Shown: positions 1 to 4,747 of the stretch, piece after piece | Numbering within the stretch: the first letter of the stretch is position 1 | Layout: each line of letters starts with the position of its first letter | Position numbers and translations under genes: made by a program | Assembly (NCBI GenBank): GCA_964555565.1 | Contig: CAZKTF010000154.1 | Coordinates: 1 to 8,587 of the forward strand | Origin: CAZKTF01 sp964555565 | Lineage (GTDB): Bacteria > Planctomycetota > JAJSAM01 > JAKLKS01 | Length of the DNA stretch: 8,587 bases | Direction: 5' to 3' | Notes under the pieces: model-generated | Told to the model about the DNA's origin: nothing | The model's database searches: none | What the model saw: only the letters and a program-made list of their open reading frames with translations

Positions 1-95
1 CGGCCTCGCGACGACCACGGCGACCTGGAGCGTCATATGAGGGGATGCCTCAGGGACCAGCCACGTCATCGCCGAGCGTTTCGGCGCCACGATTG

Positions 96-476
96 CTATG
101 AGCCTCGCCGGGACGCTTCTCGGCGCGACCGCCCGGCACCCCGCCGCGATGCTCCTCTTCGGCCTCGCCGGCGCCGCTGCCGGACGGGCCCTCGACGAGA
201 AGCTCGCCCGCGAGTGCCCGGAGTGCCGCACGGCGCTCGTGATCGTCGCGTCCCTGGCGTAGCTGACTCCGGCTTCTGCGAACCCCATGCGTGGCGGGGC
301 GGTTGGATGCTCTGTCGCTTCAAGGAGACCCTGTGGTCAGGCACCGTGAGGCACCGGTAGGGCGGGGCCGTCCGGAGGAACGAGATGTGGCTCCCGCGCT
401 GCCGATCCACGGCGTAGCCTATCTTCTCGAACGCCTTCACGGCCTCGCGGCCGGAGACGACCGGGAGCCGGCTCAA
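96..476 (-). pseudogene. hicA: HicA-like mRNA interferase with replaced C-terminus
   Basis: HicA toxins are small double-stranded-RNA-binding-fold proteins that cleave mRNA and are neutralised by HicB. The frame starts at TTG 476-474, sharing the four bases TTGA with the hicB stop, so translation is probably coupled. The first half is typical: LSRLPVVSGREAVKAFEKIG, then QRGSH with the catalytic His, then LTVPDH. Recognisable family sequence ends near 315-320 (SLKR). The expected GTLRxIIRQAG-type ending is absent in this frame, and I did not find it in the other two minus frames. Instead the frame runs antisense through the 54-aa plus-strand gene to a stop at 96-98, giving 126 aa against the usual 60-80. 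This looks like a 3' deletion or rearrangement rather than a simple frameshift. Toxicity is doubtful, although the active-site half remains. Confidence 0.6.
98..262 (+). CDS. small hydrophobic protein with C-terminal CPEC motif
   Basis: This 54-aa reading frame has strongly G/C-ending codons, unlike the other frames here, which supports real coding. Residues about 2-30 are Ala/Gly/Leu-rich and could form one or two short membrane helices. They are followed by a charged stretch (ALDEKLARE) and a Cys40-Pro-Glu-Cys43 pair that might bind a metal or form a disulfide. ATG 98 is the only start after the in-frame stop at 38-40, but no ribosome binding site precedes it. The coding-like composition runs upstream to about 41 (SHVIAERFGAT and so on), so the true N-terminus may be lost or frameshifted. 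An in-frame stretch ending at the stop at 38-40 may be the tail of a preceding gene. It converges with the hicA frame on the other strand. Function is not recognised. Confidence 0.4.
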   Translation: MSLAGTLLGATARHPAAMLLFGLAGAAAGRALDEKLARECPECRTALVIVASLA

Positions 477-685
477 CCAGGCAGCTCCACGACCTCCTCG
501 GCGATGCCCGGAGGGATCGGGTCGCCGTGGGAGCGGAGGGACTCGACGTAGACCGCCATCGCCTCGCGGATGTTCGCCATGGCCTCCGCGCGAGTCTTGC
601 CCTGGGAGTGGCACCCCGGGAGGCTCGGGACGCTGGCCACGAAGACTCCGTCCTCGTCCTGCTCGACCATGACCCGGAACTTCAT
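473..685 (-). CDS. hicB: HicB-family antitoxin, short form
   Basis: This 70-aa protein is a complete HicB-like N-terminal domain. It opens KFRVMVEQDEDGVFVASVPS, continues with the signature LPGCHSQG, then the helix TRAEAMANIREAMAVYVESL and a GDPIPPG tail. Family members bind and block HicA. Longer HicBs add a DNA-binding C-terminal domain, which this one lacks, so autoregulation would need another factor or would not occur. ATG 685-683 is preceded by GAGGAGG (697-691) at five bases. A TACAAT -10-like hexamer lies at 721-716 on the same strand, without a convincing -35. The stop overlaps the hicA TTG start. Because its toxin partner has lost its C-terminus, this antitoxin may be functionally orphaned, or it may now buffer the second HicA in the window. 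Confidence 0.85.
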   Translation of the reverse strand: MKFRVMVEQDEDGVFVASVPSLPGCHSQGKTRAEAMANIREAMAVYVESLRSHGDPIPPGIAEEVVELPG

Positions 686-715
686 GGGGGCCTCCTCGAC
701 CGGCGTACTTCGAGC

Positions 716-721
716 ATTGTA
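716..721 (-). promoter_or_regulatory. possible -10 element for hicBA (minus)
   Basis: TACAAT reads on the minus strand 31 bases upstream of the hicB ATG and matches the sigma-70 -10 consensus at five of six positions. No good -35 box is visible at 16-18 bases. It is the only A/T-rich hexamer in an otherwise GC-rich leader, so it is a reasonable but unproven promoter. Confidence 0.3.
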
Positions 722-776
722 CCCGCGGCCAGGGTCGTGGCTGGCCTCCTCGGGAAGCCCTGGGCGGGCGATCTCC

Positions 777-794
777 GTTGTGCGCGTTGTGCGC
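777..794. repeat. tandem 9-bp repeat GTTGTGCGC x2
   Basis: Two head-to-tail copies of GTTGTGCGC lie at 777-785 and 786-794, in the non-coding stretch between hicB and the tRNA fragment. Such pairs can be recombinase arm sites or repressor sites, but with only two copies this is speculative. Confidence 0.4.
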
Positions 795-936
795 AGGAGG
801 CCTGAAACGGGCTCAAACGGAGGTAGTCCAGCGACTCGGCGTCCGGAGAGTGCGCGCCCGCAGCGGGACTCTGGACAACGACTTGCGACCCCAGCACAAT
901 CCCGGGGCCGCCGGGAGCCTCCTCCGTAGAAGGATC

Positions 937-979
937 CGCAATCAGGAGGTCAAGGGTTCAAGTCCCTTTACCTCCACCA
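937..979 (+). other. 3' half of a tRNA gene (tRNA-Ala-like), attachment-site copy 1
   Basis: The sequence reads as a tRNA from the anticodon to the CCA end: CGC (34-36), AA (37-38), TCAGG (39-43), variable loop AGGTC, T-stem AAGGG/CCCTT around loop TTCAAGT, acceptor strand TACCTCC, discriminator A, and CCA at 977-979. The CAGGAGGTC segment and the U at position 70 resemble bacterial tRNA-Ala, and the CGC anticodon would fit Ala. Upstream of 937 the tRNA ends abruptly: U33 is C, and the 5' anticodon stem, D-arm and 5' acceptor strand are absent at normal spacing. A tRNA 3' half breaking in the anticodon loop is the classic footprint of tyrosine-recombinase integration. The last 28 bp (952-979) recur exactly at 4104-4131. 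Confidence 0.75.
952..979 (+). repeat. 28-bp direct repeat, copy 1 (tRNA T-arm to CCA; putative att)
   Basis: This copy is identical over 28 bp and in the same orientation as 4104-4131. It covers both T-stem strands, the T-loop TTCAAGT, the acceptor strand, the discriminator and CCA. Identity stops exactly at the CCA end on the right and at the T-stem on the left. The two copies are 3,152 bp apart and enclose the genes at 1218-3981. Confidence 0.85.
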
Positions 980-983
980 CGAC

Positions 984-1021
984 AAGCCGGGCTGCCGCAG
1001 ACGCTTGCGGCGGTCCGGCTT
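984..1021 (+). terminator. 16-bp hairpin after the tRNA 3' end
   Basis: AAGCCGGGCTGCCGCA (984-999) pairs with 1006-1021 over 16 positions (14 Watson-Crick, 2 G-T) around a 6-base loop. It begins five bases after the CCA end, where a native tRNA terminator would sit. No T-tract follows, so termination may be inefficient, or the hairpin may serve RNA processing. Confidence 0.55.
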
Positions 1022-1050
1022 GATCGTTCCCGGAGGCGGATCCGGGCGGG

Positions 1051-1072
1051 AGGTGTCCTAGAGGTGTCCTAG
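1051..1072. repeat. tandem 11-bp repeat AGGTGTCCTAG x2
   Basis: Two exact adjacent copies lie at 1051-1061 and 1062-1072, about 75 bp inside the right side of the tRNA fragment. The position near a presumed attachment site would suit recombinase or excisionase arm-type sites. A repressor site for the gene at 1218 is the alternative. Confidence 0.45.
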
Positions 1073-1142
1073 TCCGTCGGCGGTCTGCTTCGTGGCGGCC
1101 CGGTTGGACCAAGCCCGGGGGTCTCAGGCGGAGGAGACCTCG

Positions 1143-1163
1143 CTCACATGGATACACTGTGAG
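1143..1163 (+). promoter_or_regulatory. inverted repeat CTCACA-N9-TGTGAG over a -10-like hexamer
   Basis: CTCACA (1143-1148) and TGTGAG (1158-1163) form a perfect 6-bp inverted repeat with a 9-base spacer. TACACT (1153-1158), a weak -10-like hexamer, lies inside it, 55-60 bases before the ATG at 1218. A second short inverted repeat, GGTCTC/GAGACC, lies just upstream (1120-1125/1134-1139). Together they suggest an operator-promoter for the 1218 gene, but no -35 box is evident. Confidence 0.3.
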
Positions 1164-1217
1164 GCTGCCGGGCCCGGTCCACTGGAAGGGCGACCGAGCG
1201 AACCCACGGGAGGCAAG

Positions 1218-1973
1218 ATGGCGACGAAGCCCGTACTCGTCGGTGGTCTCGTCGCCTTCGCCGCGCTCGCGGTGGGCTTCATTATCGGCCGCCTCGGGTC
1301 TCCAGAGAGAGTTGTGGTCAGGACGGTGACCGTTCCCGCGGAGCCCGCACGACATCCACCCGCCGAACAAGTGCCCTCTCCGCCGACGGTGTCCAAGGAG
1401 GAGGCTCCCAAGGACGCGCCTCCTCCAGCACGGGATCCTGCCGAGGCCAAGGGACCCACCGCGGACGACGCTCCCGCTGTCGGCCCTGACGGTAGGAAGG
1501 TGCTCCCCTACGGCGGCTTCAAGGGGAAGCCCGGCCTCTTTCAGGTGGAGATCCGCCGCGAGGAAGATCGGTTCCTCGACGGCTTCCACGACGCCATCCC
1601 CACGGTCGAGCAGGTGGACGACATCGTGTCCAAGGAGGGGGAGCCGGCCTATGTCGAACGCCTCGTGGGTTCCCGGCTTCGTGCCCTCCAGTTGATCCTC
1701 GGAGACGAGTGGAGTCCGTCGGGTGTGGAGCCGGAGACCCGCAGGTTCTACGAGGAGTGGTCCCGGAAGAAGTGGGGGATCCATAGAGACTATGCAGAGG
1801 CCGTGCGAGGGGCGGCCGATGACGAGGCTCGACAGACTCTGAGGCTCGCATGGGCCAAGAAGTGGTCCGAGATGTTGTTGGACCAGCAGAAGGAGGTCCC
1901 GACGCTCCTCGGACGGGAGCGGTATGGGCAGCACGAGGCCAAGATCGACAAGGTGCTCCAGTACGAGGAGTAG
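1218..1973 (+). CDS. membrane-anchored protein with Pro/Ala linker and helical C-terminal domain
   Basis: This is a 251-aa protein. Residues 6-26 (VLVGGLVAFAALAVGFIIG) form one transmembrane anchor with the N-terminus probably cytoplasmic. Residues about 38-95 are a Pro/Ala/Glu-rich extended linker. Residues about 100-251 form a charged, mostly helical domain rich in Trp, Glu, Lys and Arg (for example FYEEWSRKKWGIHRDYAEAV and LRLAWAKKWSEMLLDQQKEV) with no cysteines. ATG 1218 is chosen because GGGAGG sits at 1208-1213; the open frame extends upstream to 1092 without a comparable site or family-like sequence. It lies inside the tRNA-repeat-bounded block, 154 bp before a second membrane-protein gene on the same strand. 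I do not recognise the C-terminal domain. A periplasmic scaffold or adaptor role is only a guess. Confidence 0.8.
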   Translation: MATKPVLVGGLVAFAALAVGFIIGRLGSPERVVVRTVTVPAEPARHPPAEQVPSPPTVSKEEAPKDAPPPARDPAEAKGPTADDAPAVGPDGRKVLPYGGFKGKPGLFQVEIRREEDRFLDGFHDAIPTVEQVDDIVSKEGEPAYVERLVGSRLRALQLILGDEWSPSGVEPETRRFYEEWSRKKWGIHRDYAEAVRGAADDEARQTLRLAWAKKWSEMLLDQQKEVPTLLGRERYGQHEAKIDKVLQYEE

Positions 1974-1989
1974 GAGGAGGATCCCCGCC

Positions 1990-2085
1990 GTGACGAGTGG
2001 CGGCAGTCCGTCACCGGTCTGCATCGGCGAGATCCCCGACCGTGAGTCCGAGAGGCTCGGGGCAGATGTCCCCTCCGAGGTGTAG
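1990..2085 (+). CDS. possible 31-aa small protein
   Basis: A GTG at 1990 follows a strong GGAGGAGG (1973-1980, overlapping the preceding stop codon) with a 9-base spacer, and opens a frame of 31 codons ending at TAG 2083-2085. The peptide (MTSGGSPSPVCIGEIPDRES and 11 more residues) is hydrophilic with one Cys. It would sit between two same-strand genes as part of one transcript. The ribosome binding site is the main support, and that motif may simply be the Glu-Glu-stop end of the upstream gene. It may be a coupling leader or not translated. Confidence 0.25.
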   Translation: MTSGGSPSPVCIGEIPDRESERLGADVPSEV

Positions 2086-2127
2086 AAGTGCCTCGGGCTT
2101 CCCTCTTGGAGGTCCAAGGAGGGACTT

Positions 2128-2670
2128 GTGCTGTGGCAGGTTCTCGCACTCATGAACCGTTCAGCCGAACACCGAAGGAAGGCGGCGGTCCCGCTGCCTT
2201 CCCTCTGGGCAACTTGGGTCAGCCATGTCAGGGGCCGACTCCGCGGTGAGGGGCGTGACCTCGCTCGTCTCCTCGCGCTGACCCTCCTCGCCGCACTCGG
2301 ACTACTCCTGTTCCGCCCACGGGCTCAGGTCTTGGACGAACTCCCCGGCATCGTCTACTGGGCGGTGGTCCCGCTCCTCATCGGCATCGTGGCCTCCGTT
2401 CTGCTTGGAGACCTGACCTTGGCGCTACGGGAGCGACGCGCTGCCCTGCTGGAACGGGAGCGTAGTCTCGCCGAGGCCCAGCGGCTGGAGGCCGCTTTCC
2501 TCTACAACCTTCGACTCAGAAAACACCGGGAGGCGAACCCGGGGTTCACCGTGGTGGAGCAGGGGCGGCTTGGGCGGTGGCAGCCGGAAACGAAGACCTT
2601 CAATCCTGTCGAACTTCCGCCCGAGTTGGAGGAGTTACGGCAGAGGGCGCATCCAGTGGCCCAGAGGTGA
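2128..2670 (+). CDS. two-helix membrane protein with cytoplasmic coiled coil
   Basis: This is a 180-aa protein. Residues 1-44 are basic and hydrophilic. Transmembrane helices fall at about 46-63 (ARLLALTLLAALGLLLF) and 75-96 (IVYWAVVPLLIGIVASVLLG), joined by a short loop, so both ends are probably cytoplasmic. Residues about 100-135 form a heptad-like charged helix (RERRAALLERERSLAEAQRL), and a short tail ends in ELPPELEELRQRAH. GTG 2128 is preferred because AAGGAGGG (2116-2123) lies four bases upstream; an ATG at 2152 would shorten it by eight residues. It follows the anchored protein at 1218-1973, and both contain membrane segments, so they may act together. No domain family is recognised. 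Confidence 0.75.
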   Translation: MLWQVLALMNRSAEHRRKAAVPLPSLWATWVSHVRGRLRGEGRDLARLLALTLLAALGLLLFRPRAQVLDELPGIVYWAVVPLLIGIVASVLLGDLTLALRERRAALLERERSLAEAQRLEAAFLYNLRLRKHREANPGFTVVEQGRLGRWQPETKTFNPVELPPELEELRQRAHPVAQR

Positions 2671-2921
2671 TTCCACGCCACCACGAGGTCAGCCGCCTTC
2701 TCCTGATCACGGGAGTGGACTGTGATCCCGCCACCGCTACGCAGAGGCGCGGTTCCTGCGCGGCTCCCGGTACTCCTCCCGTCGAGGAGCGCAAGTACGC
2801 GCGCCACCGCCGCCCTCTCCAACAGGGGATCCCCGTCCGGCCATTCACGGGCCGCCACGGCGAGTCGCTCCCCGCCGCTCTCCACGACGACCACCGTGCC
2901 GCCGTCGCGGGCGAACTCCAC
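2671..2921 (-). pseudogene. gene fragment of unknown family
   Basis: On the minus strand downstream of the secreted-protein stop, the frame read from GTG 2921 has well-biased codons and protein-like composition: EFARDGGTVVVVESGGERLA, then AREWPDGDPLLERAAVARVL. It has no ribosome binding site. From about 2670 downward it runs antisense through the C-terminus of the two-helix membrane protein (open to 2502), where its composition becomes shadow-like. I read this as a remnant whose 3' part, and probably 5' part, were lost. The family is not recognised. A genuine small gene with an unusual start is the alternative. Confidence 0.3.
2705..2727. terminator. inverted repeat between convergent genes
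   Basis: GATCAC (2705-2710) pairs with GTGATC (2722-2727) around 11 bases. The overlapping CGGGA/TCCCG pair (2710-2714/2726-2730) gives an alternative stem. It lies 35 bases after the stop of the plus-strand gene ending at 2670 and could end transcription there. No T-tract is present. Confidence 0.25.
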
Positions 2922-2958
2922 AGCCGCCGCGGCAGGGGATCCAGCCCCTCTCCGACGG

Positions 2959-3981
2959 CTACCGCACCGTACCCACGATCTGATACCGCGCCCCATTCGA
3001 CCACTTGTAGGCCACGACCGCCATCCCCCAGAGGCCGGGGCTGCTGAACCAGTCGGCCGGTATCGTGAAGGTCGTTTCCGTCGAGGCAAGACCGGTCCCC
3101 CACCCCTCGTCGTCAAGGGACTCGGCGTAGAGATCGATGCCGTCCAGCGATGCGGGATCCGGGTGGGTCCATTGGAGCACCTCGTTCCCGTCAGGGTCGG
3201 TGAAGTGAGTCAGGTCCTCGACAGGGGCGATGTAGGGGATGCTGGAGGCCGGGACGAGGCCGCCCCCGTCGAGGCTTCCAAAGAACGCGCAACCCACGAG
3301 ACCGTCCCCGGTCATCTCAAGGGATCCGGAGGCTTCGACGGGGAGCCCGTCGGCCTCGCGTTCGACGGTCGCGGATGTGTGAGGTAGGAGGGTCCCCGTC
3401 CATCCCCCGGGGAGGCCGAGGATCTCGAAGAGCCTCCAGCGGAAATCGAGTGGGGAGTCCGTCAGATTCTCGATGGTGTAGCGGTAGCGCCAGGTGTCAC
3501 CGCGAAGCCGGACAGCCTGCGAGGAATGGCGAACTTCGAGGTGTTCGACCGGCCTGCGCCTCGTGGTGTCGGCCGTCCCGCACGCTCCTCCCGGGCGATC
3601 ACGGGGGAAGTACCTCGGGTAGCCCTGATAGAGAAAGCGCCCGAGGGAGCGCGTGCTTCCGTCGTCCATCTCGGCACGGACCGGCACCACCTTGCGGTGC
3701 TGGCCGCGGTCGAGGTAGCCCGAGGGGACCACGACTTCGAGCCCGCGCCCCTCCCTCCAGTTCAGGGCGGGGGACTCGCGGTCTCCGAACCGCACGGAGC
3801 GCACCCGGTCGGATCCCTTCCCCTTCAGCAGGCGAACCGCGCCGCCCGAGCCGTCTGCCCGAGGCCGGACGAGGCGAGGCAGCCCCGCCCGCGGACCCGA
3901 GGCGGGACATGCCTCGCCTCCGAGGAACAGGGCGGCACCTGAGAGGGCGACCGCGGCGGCAGCGCGGGTGGACCACCACAT
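2959..3981 (-). CDS. secreted multi-domain beta-sandwich protein (TIG-like and Fn3-like)
   Basis: This 340-aa protein has a signal peptide at about 1-27 (Arg6, then AAAAVALSGAALFLGG). Cys25 lies in GGEAC, a poor lipobox, so cleavage by signal peptidase I is more likely than lipidation. Residues about 60-119 (VRSVRFGDRESPALNWREG to GRFLYQ) resemble an IPT/TIG immunoglobulin-like domain. Residues about 145-225 (YRYTIENLTDSPLDFRWRLF, GTLLPHTSATVE) look like a second beta-sandwich for extracellular repeat folds. Residues about 253-340 (VEDLTHFTDPDGNEVLQWTH to ARYQIVGTVR) match a fibronectin type III-like pattern. ATG 3981-3979 follows AGGAGG at seven bases. No catalytic residues are evident. It probably acts outside the cytoplasmic membrane as a structural or binding protein. 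It is the only minus-strand gene in the repeat-bounded block. Confidence 0.75.
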   Translation of the reverse strand: MWWSTRAAAAVALSGAALFLGGEACPASGPRAGLPRLVRPRADGSGGAVRLLKGKGSDRVRSVRFGDRESPALNWREGRGLEVVVPSGYLDRGQHRKVVPVRAEMDDGSTRSLGRFLYQGYPRYFPRDRPGGACGTADTTRRRPVEHLEVRHSSQAVRLRGDTWRYRYTIENLTDSPLDFRWRLFEILGLPGGWTGTLLPHTSATVEREADGLPVEASGSLEMTGDGLVGCAFFGSLDGGGLVPASSIPYIAPVEDLTHFTDPDGNEVLQWTHPDPASLDGIDLYAESLDDEGWGTGLASTETTFTIPADWFSSPGLWGMAVVAYKWSNGARYQIVGTVR

Positions 3982-4103
3982 TCTCGATCCTCCTGGGGAA
4001 GAGCGCCCTGTCGGCCACGCATCCTAGGAGGCCGAACGCCGGAGGACAAGAGGGCATCGCATAGGAGCCCGGCGACTCGAAGGCCGTGCGACGCCGGACG
4101 ACA
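3982..4103. other. non-coding gap left of attachment-site copy 2
   Basis: This gap holds the presumed promoter of the divergent secreted-protein gene and the sequence entering the second tRNA end. GGAGG at 4041-4045 can pair with CCTCC of the acceptor strand at 4123-4127, and GGGC (4052-4055) can pair with GCCC (4067-4070) like a D-stem, giving a 91-nt tRNA-like outline. Base 8 is not T, the last two acceptor positions do not pair and no clean anticodon stem forms, so at best it is a decayed tRNA. I see nothing else in it. Confidence 0.25.
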
Positions 4104-4131
4104 AAGGGTTCAAGTCCCTTTACCTCCACCA
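4104..4131 (+). repeat. 28-bp direct repeat, copy 2 (tRNA/tmRNA 3' end; putative att)
   Basis: This is an exact second copy of 952-979: T-stem AAGGG/CCCTT, loop TTCAAGT, acceptor strand TACCTCC, A, CCA (4129-4131). The bases before it (CCGGACGAC) only loosely resemble copy 1 (CAGGAGGTC), so identity starts at the T-stem. The preceding GGACG also recalls the tmRNA 3' end, but no tmRNA body is present. Together with copy 1 it delimits a 3.15-kb segment with no integrase gene. Confidence 0.8.
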
Positions 4132-4276
4132 ACCTCTGGCCTGCCGCAAGGGGCTGGGGGGCCGCGGCTTGCCCTGGCGGGGTTCCGTGTCTTTCTTTCG
4201 GGGGAGGCAGTCTCCGGCGGCCCGCAGTGCGGATGAGCCAACGGACCCAGTGTCCCTCGGAGACGGTCTCCCGTGC

Positions 4277-4282
4277 TATCGT
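4277..4282 (+). promoter_or_regulatory. possible extended -10 for hicBA (plus), leaderless start
   Basis: TGCTATCGT contains an extended -10 (TG-N-TATCGT, hexamer 4277-4282). A start seven or eight bases downstream would fall on the ATG at 4290, which lacks a good Shine-Dalgarno site, so a leaderless mRNA is plausible. No -35 box is seen. Confidence 0.3.
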
Positions 4283-4289
4283 GAGCACA

Positions 4290-4742
4290 ATGAGCAGGCG
4301 CAGGAATGTCCACGTCACTCCCGGCCCCGATGGCAGGTGGCGGATCAGCCGGGAAGATTCCGATCGTGCCCTGTCGGTCCACAGGACGCGTCGCGAAGCC
4401 GAGGGTGCTGCCCGCAGGGCTGCAAGGCGCGCGGGTGTCGAGATTGTGGTCCACGGGCGGGACGGGAGGATCCGGGAAGTGGCGGTCGCACGCGAGGCTG
4501 CGAGGCGACTCAGTTACACGGTGGTTTTCGAGCCGCAGCCCGAGGGTGGGTACACCGTCCTTGTTCCCGCTCTTCCCGGCTGCGTGACCGAGGGCGACAC
4601 CCTGGCCGAGGCGCGCCGGAACGCGGGAGAGGCGATCCAGGTCTACTGCGAGAGCCTCCTCTGCGACGGGCTTGCGCTCCCGCAGGACATCCGGCGGCCC
4701 CTGCTGCACGAGAAGGTCGTGGTCACCGTCGGCGCCCCGTAG
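4290..4742 (+). CDS. hicB: DUF2188-HicB fusion antitoxin
   Basis: This 150-aa protein has two parts. Residues 5-64 match DUF2188, a small beta-rich domain usually found alone: NVHVTPGPDGRWRISRE, then ALSVHRTRREAEGAARRAAR and VEIVVHGRDGRIREV. Residues about 75-135 are a HicB antitoxin domain: LSYTVVFEPQPEGGYTVLVP, ALPGCVTEGDTLAEARRNAG, AIQVYCESL. The HicB part should bind and neutralise the HicA encoded five bases downstream. The N-terminal domain takes the place of the C-terminal DNA-binding domain some HicBs have, and could mediate dimerisation or regulation; its function is unknown. ATG 4290 lacks a clear ribosome binding site. An in-frame GTG at 4281 is possible. The gene starts 158 bp after the tRNA 3'-end repeat, consistent with island cargo. 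Confidence 0.85.
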   Translation: MSRRRNVHVTPGPDGRWRISREDSDRALSVHRTRREAEGAARRAARRAGVEIVVHGRDGRIREVAVAREAARRLSYTVVFEPQPEGGYTVLVPALPGCVTEGDTLAEARRNAGEAIQVYCESLLCDGLALPQDIRRPLLHEKVVVTVGAP

Positions 4743-4747
4743 CGGCA

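Larger units (their letters stand above)
819..979 (+). other. non-coding stretch that could fold as a tRNA-capped RNA
   Basis: No convincing ORF covers 698-1217. GGAGGTA at 819-825 is an exact 7-bp complement of the tRNA acceptor strand TACCTCC at 969-975. It is directly followed by GTCCAG (826-831), which pairs with CTGGAC (871-876). Further helices are possible at 900-905/911-916 and 921-925/945-949, before the T-arm at 952-968. The closed unit would be 161 nt. That is too long for a normal tRNA and it lacks tmRNA 5' landmarks. GC-rich DNA folds easily, so this is a hypothesis only. Confidence 0.2.

Noticed and set aside
904..979. Intact tRNA gene at copy 1
   Set aside because: No 5' acceptor strand, D-arm or 5' anticodon stem at normal spacing; only the 3' half is present.
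942..2153. Long minus-strand ORF of 403 aa ending VEVKGLEPLTS
   Set aside because: It is antisense to the plus-strand membrane protein and its end is the reverse complement of the tRNA T-arm, a well-known false ORF signature. The same applies to the minus frame at 3599-4318 containing VEVKGLEPF.
3907..3981. Lipoprotein signal in the secreted TIG/Fn3-like protein
   Set aside because: Cys25 is preceded by GGEA, which does not fit the lipobox consensus; an ordinary signal peptide is more likely.
980..4103. Search for an integrase, transposase or excisionase in the cargo
   Set aside because: None of the coding frames shows recombinase motifs (no R-H-R-Y box, no serine recombinase or DDE signature).
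4041..4131. Long-variable-arm tRNA or tmRNA at copy 2
   Set aside because: Only five acceptor pairs form, base 8 is not T, no clean anticodon stem exists, and no tmRNA reading frame or pseudoknots precede the GGACG-like motif.
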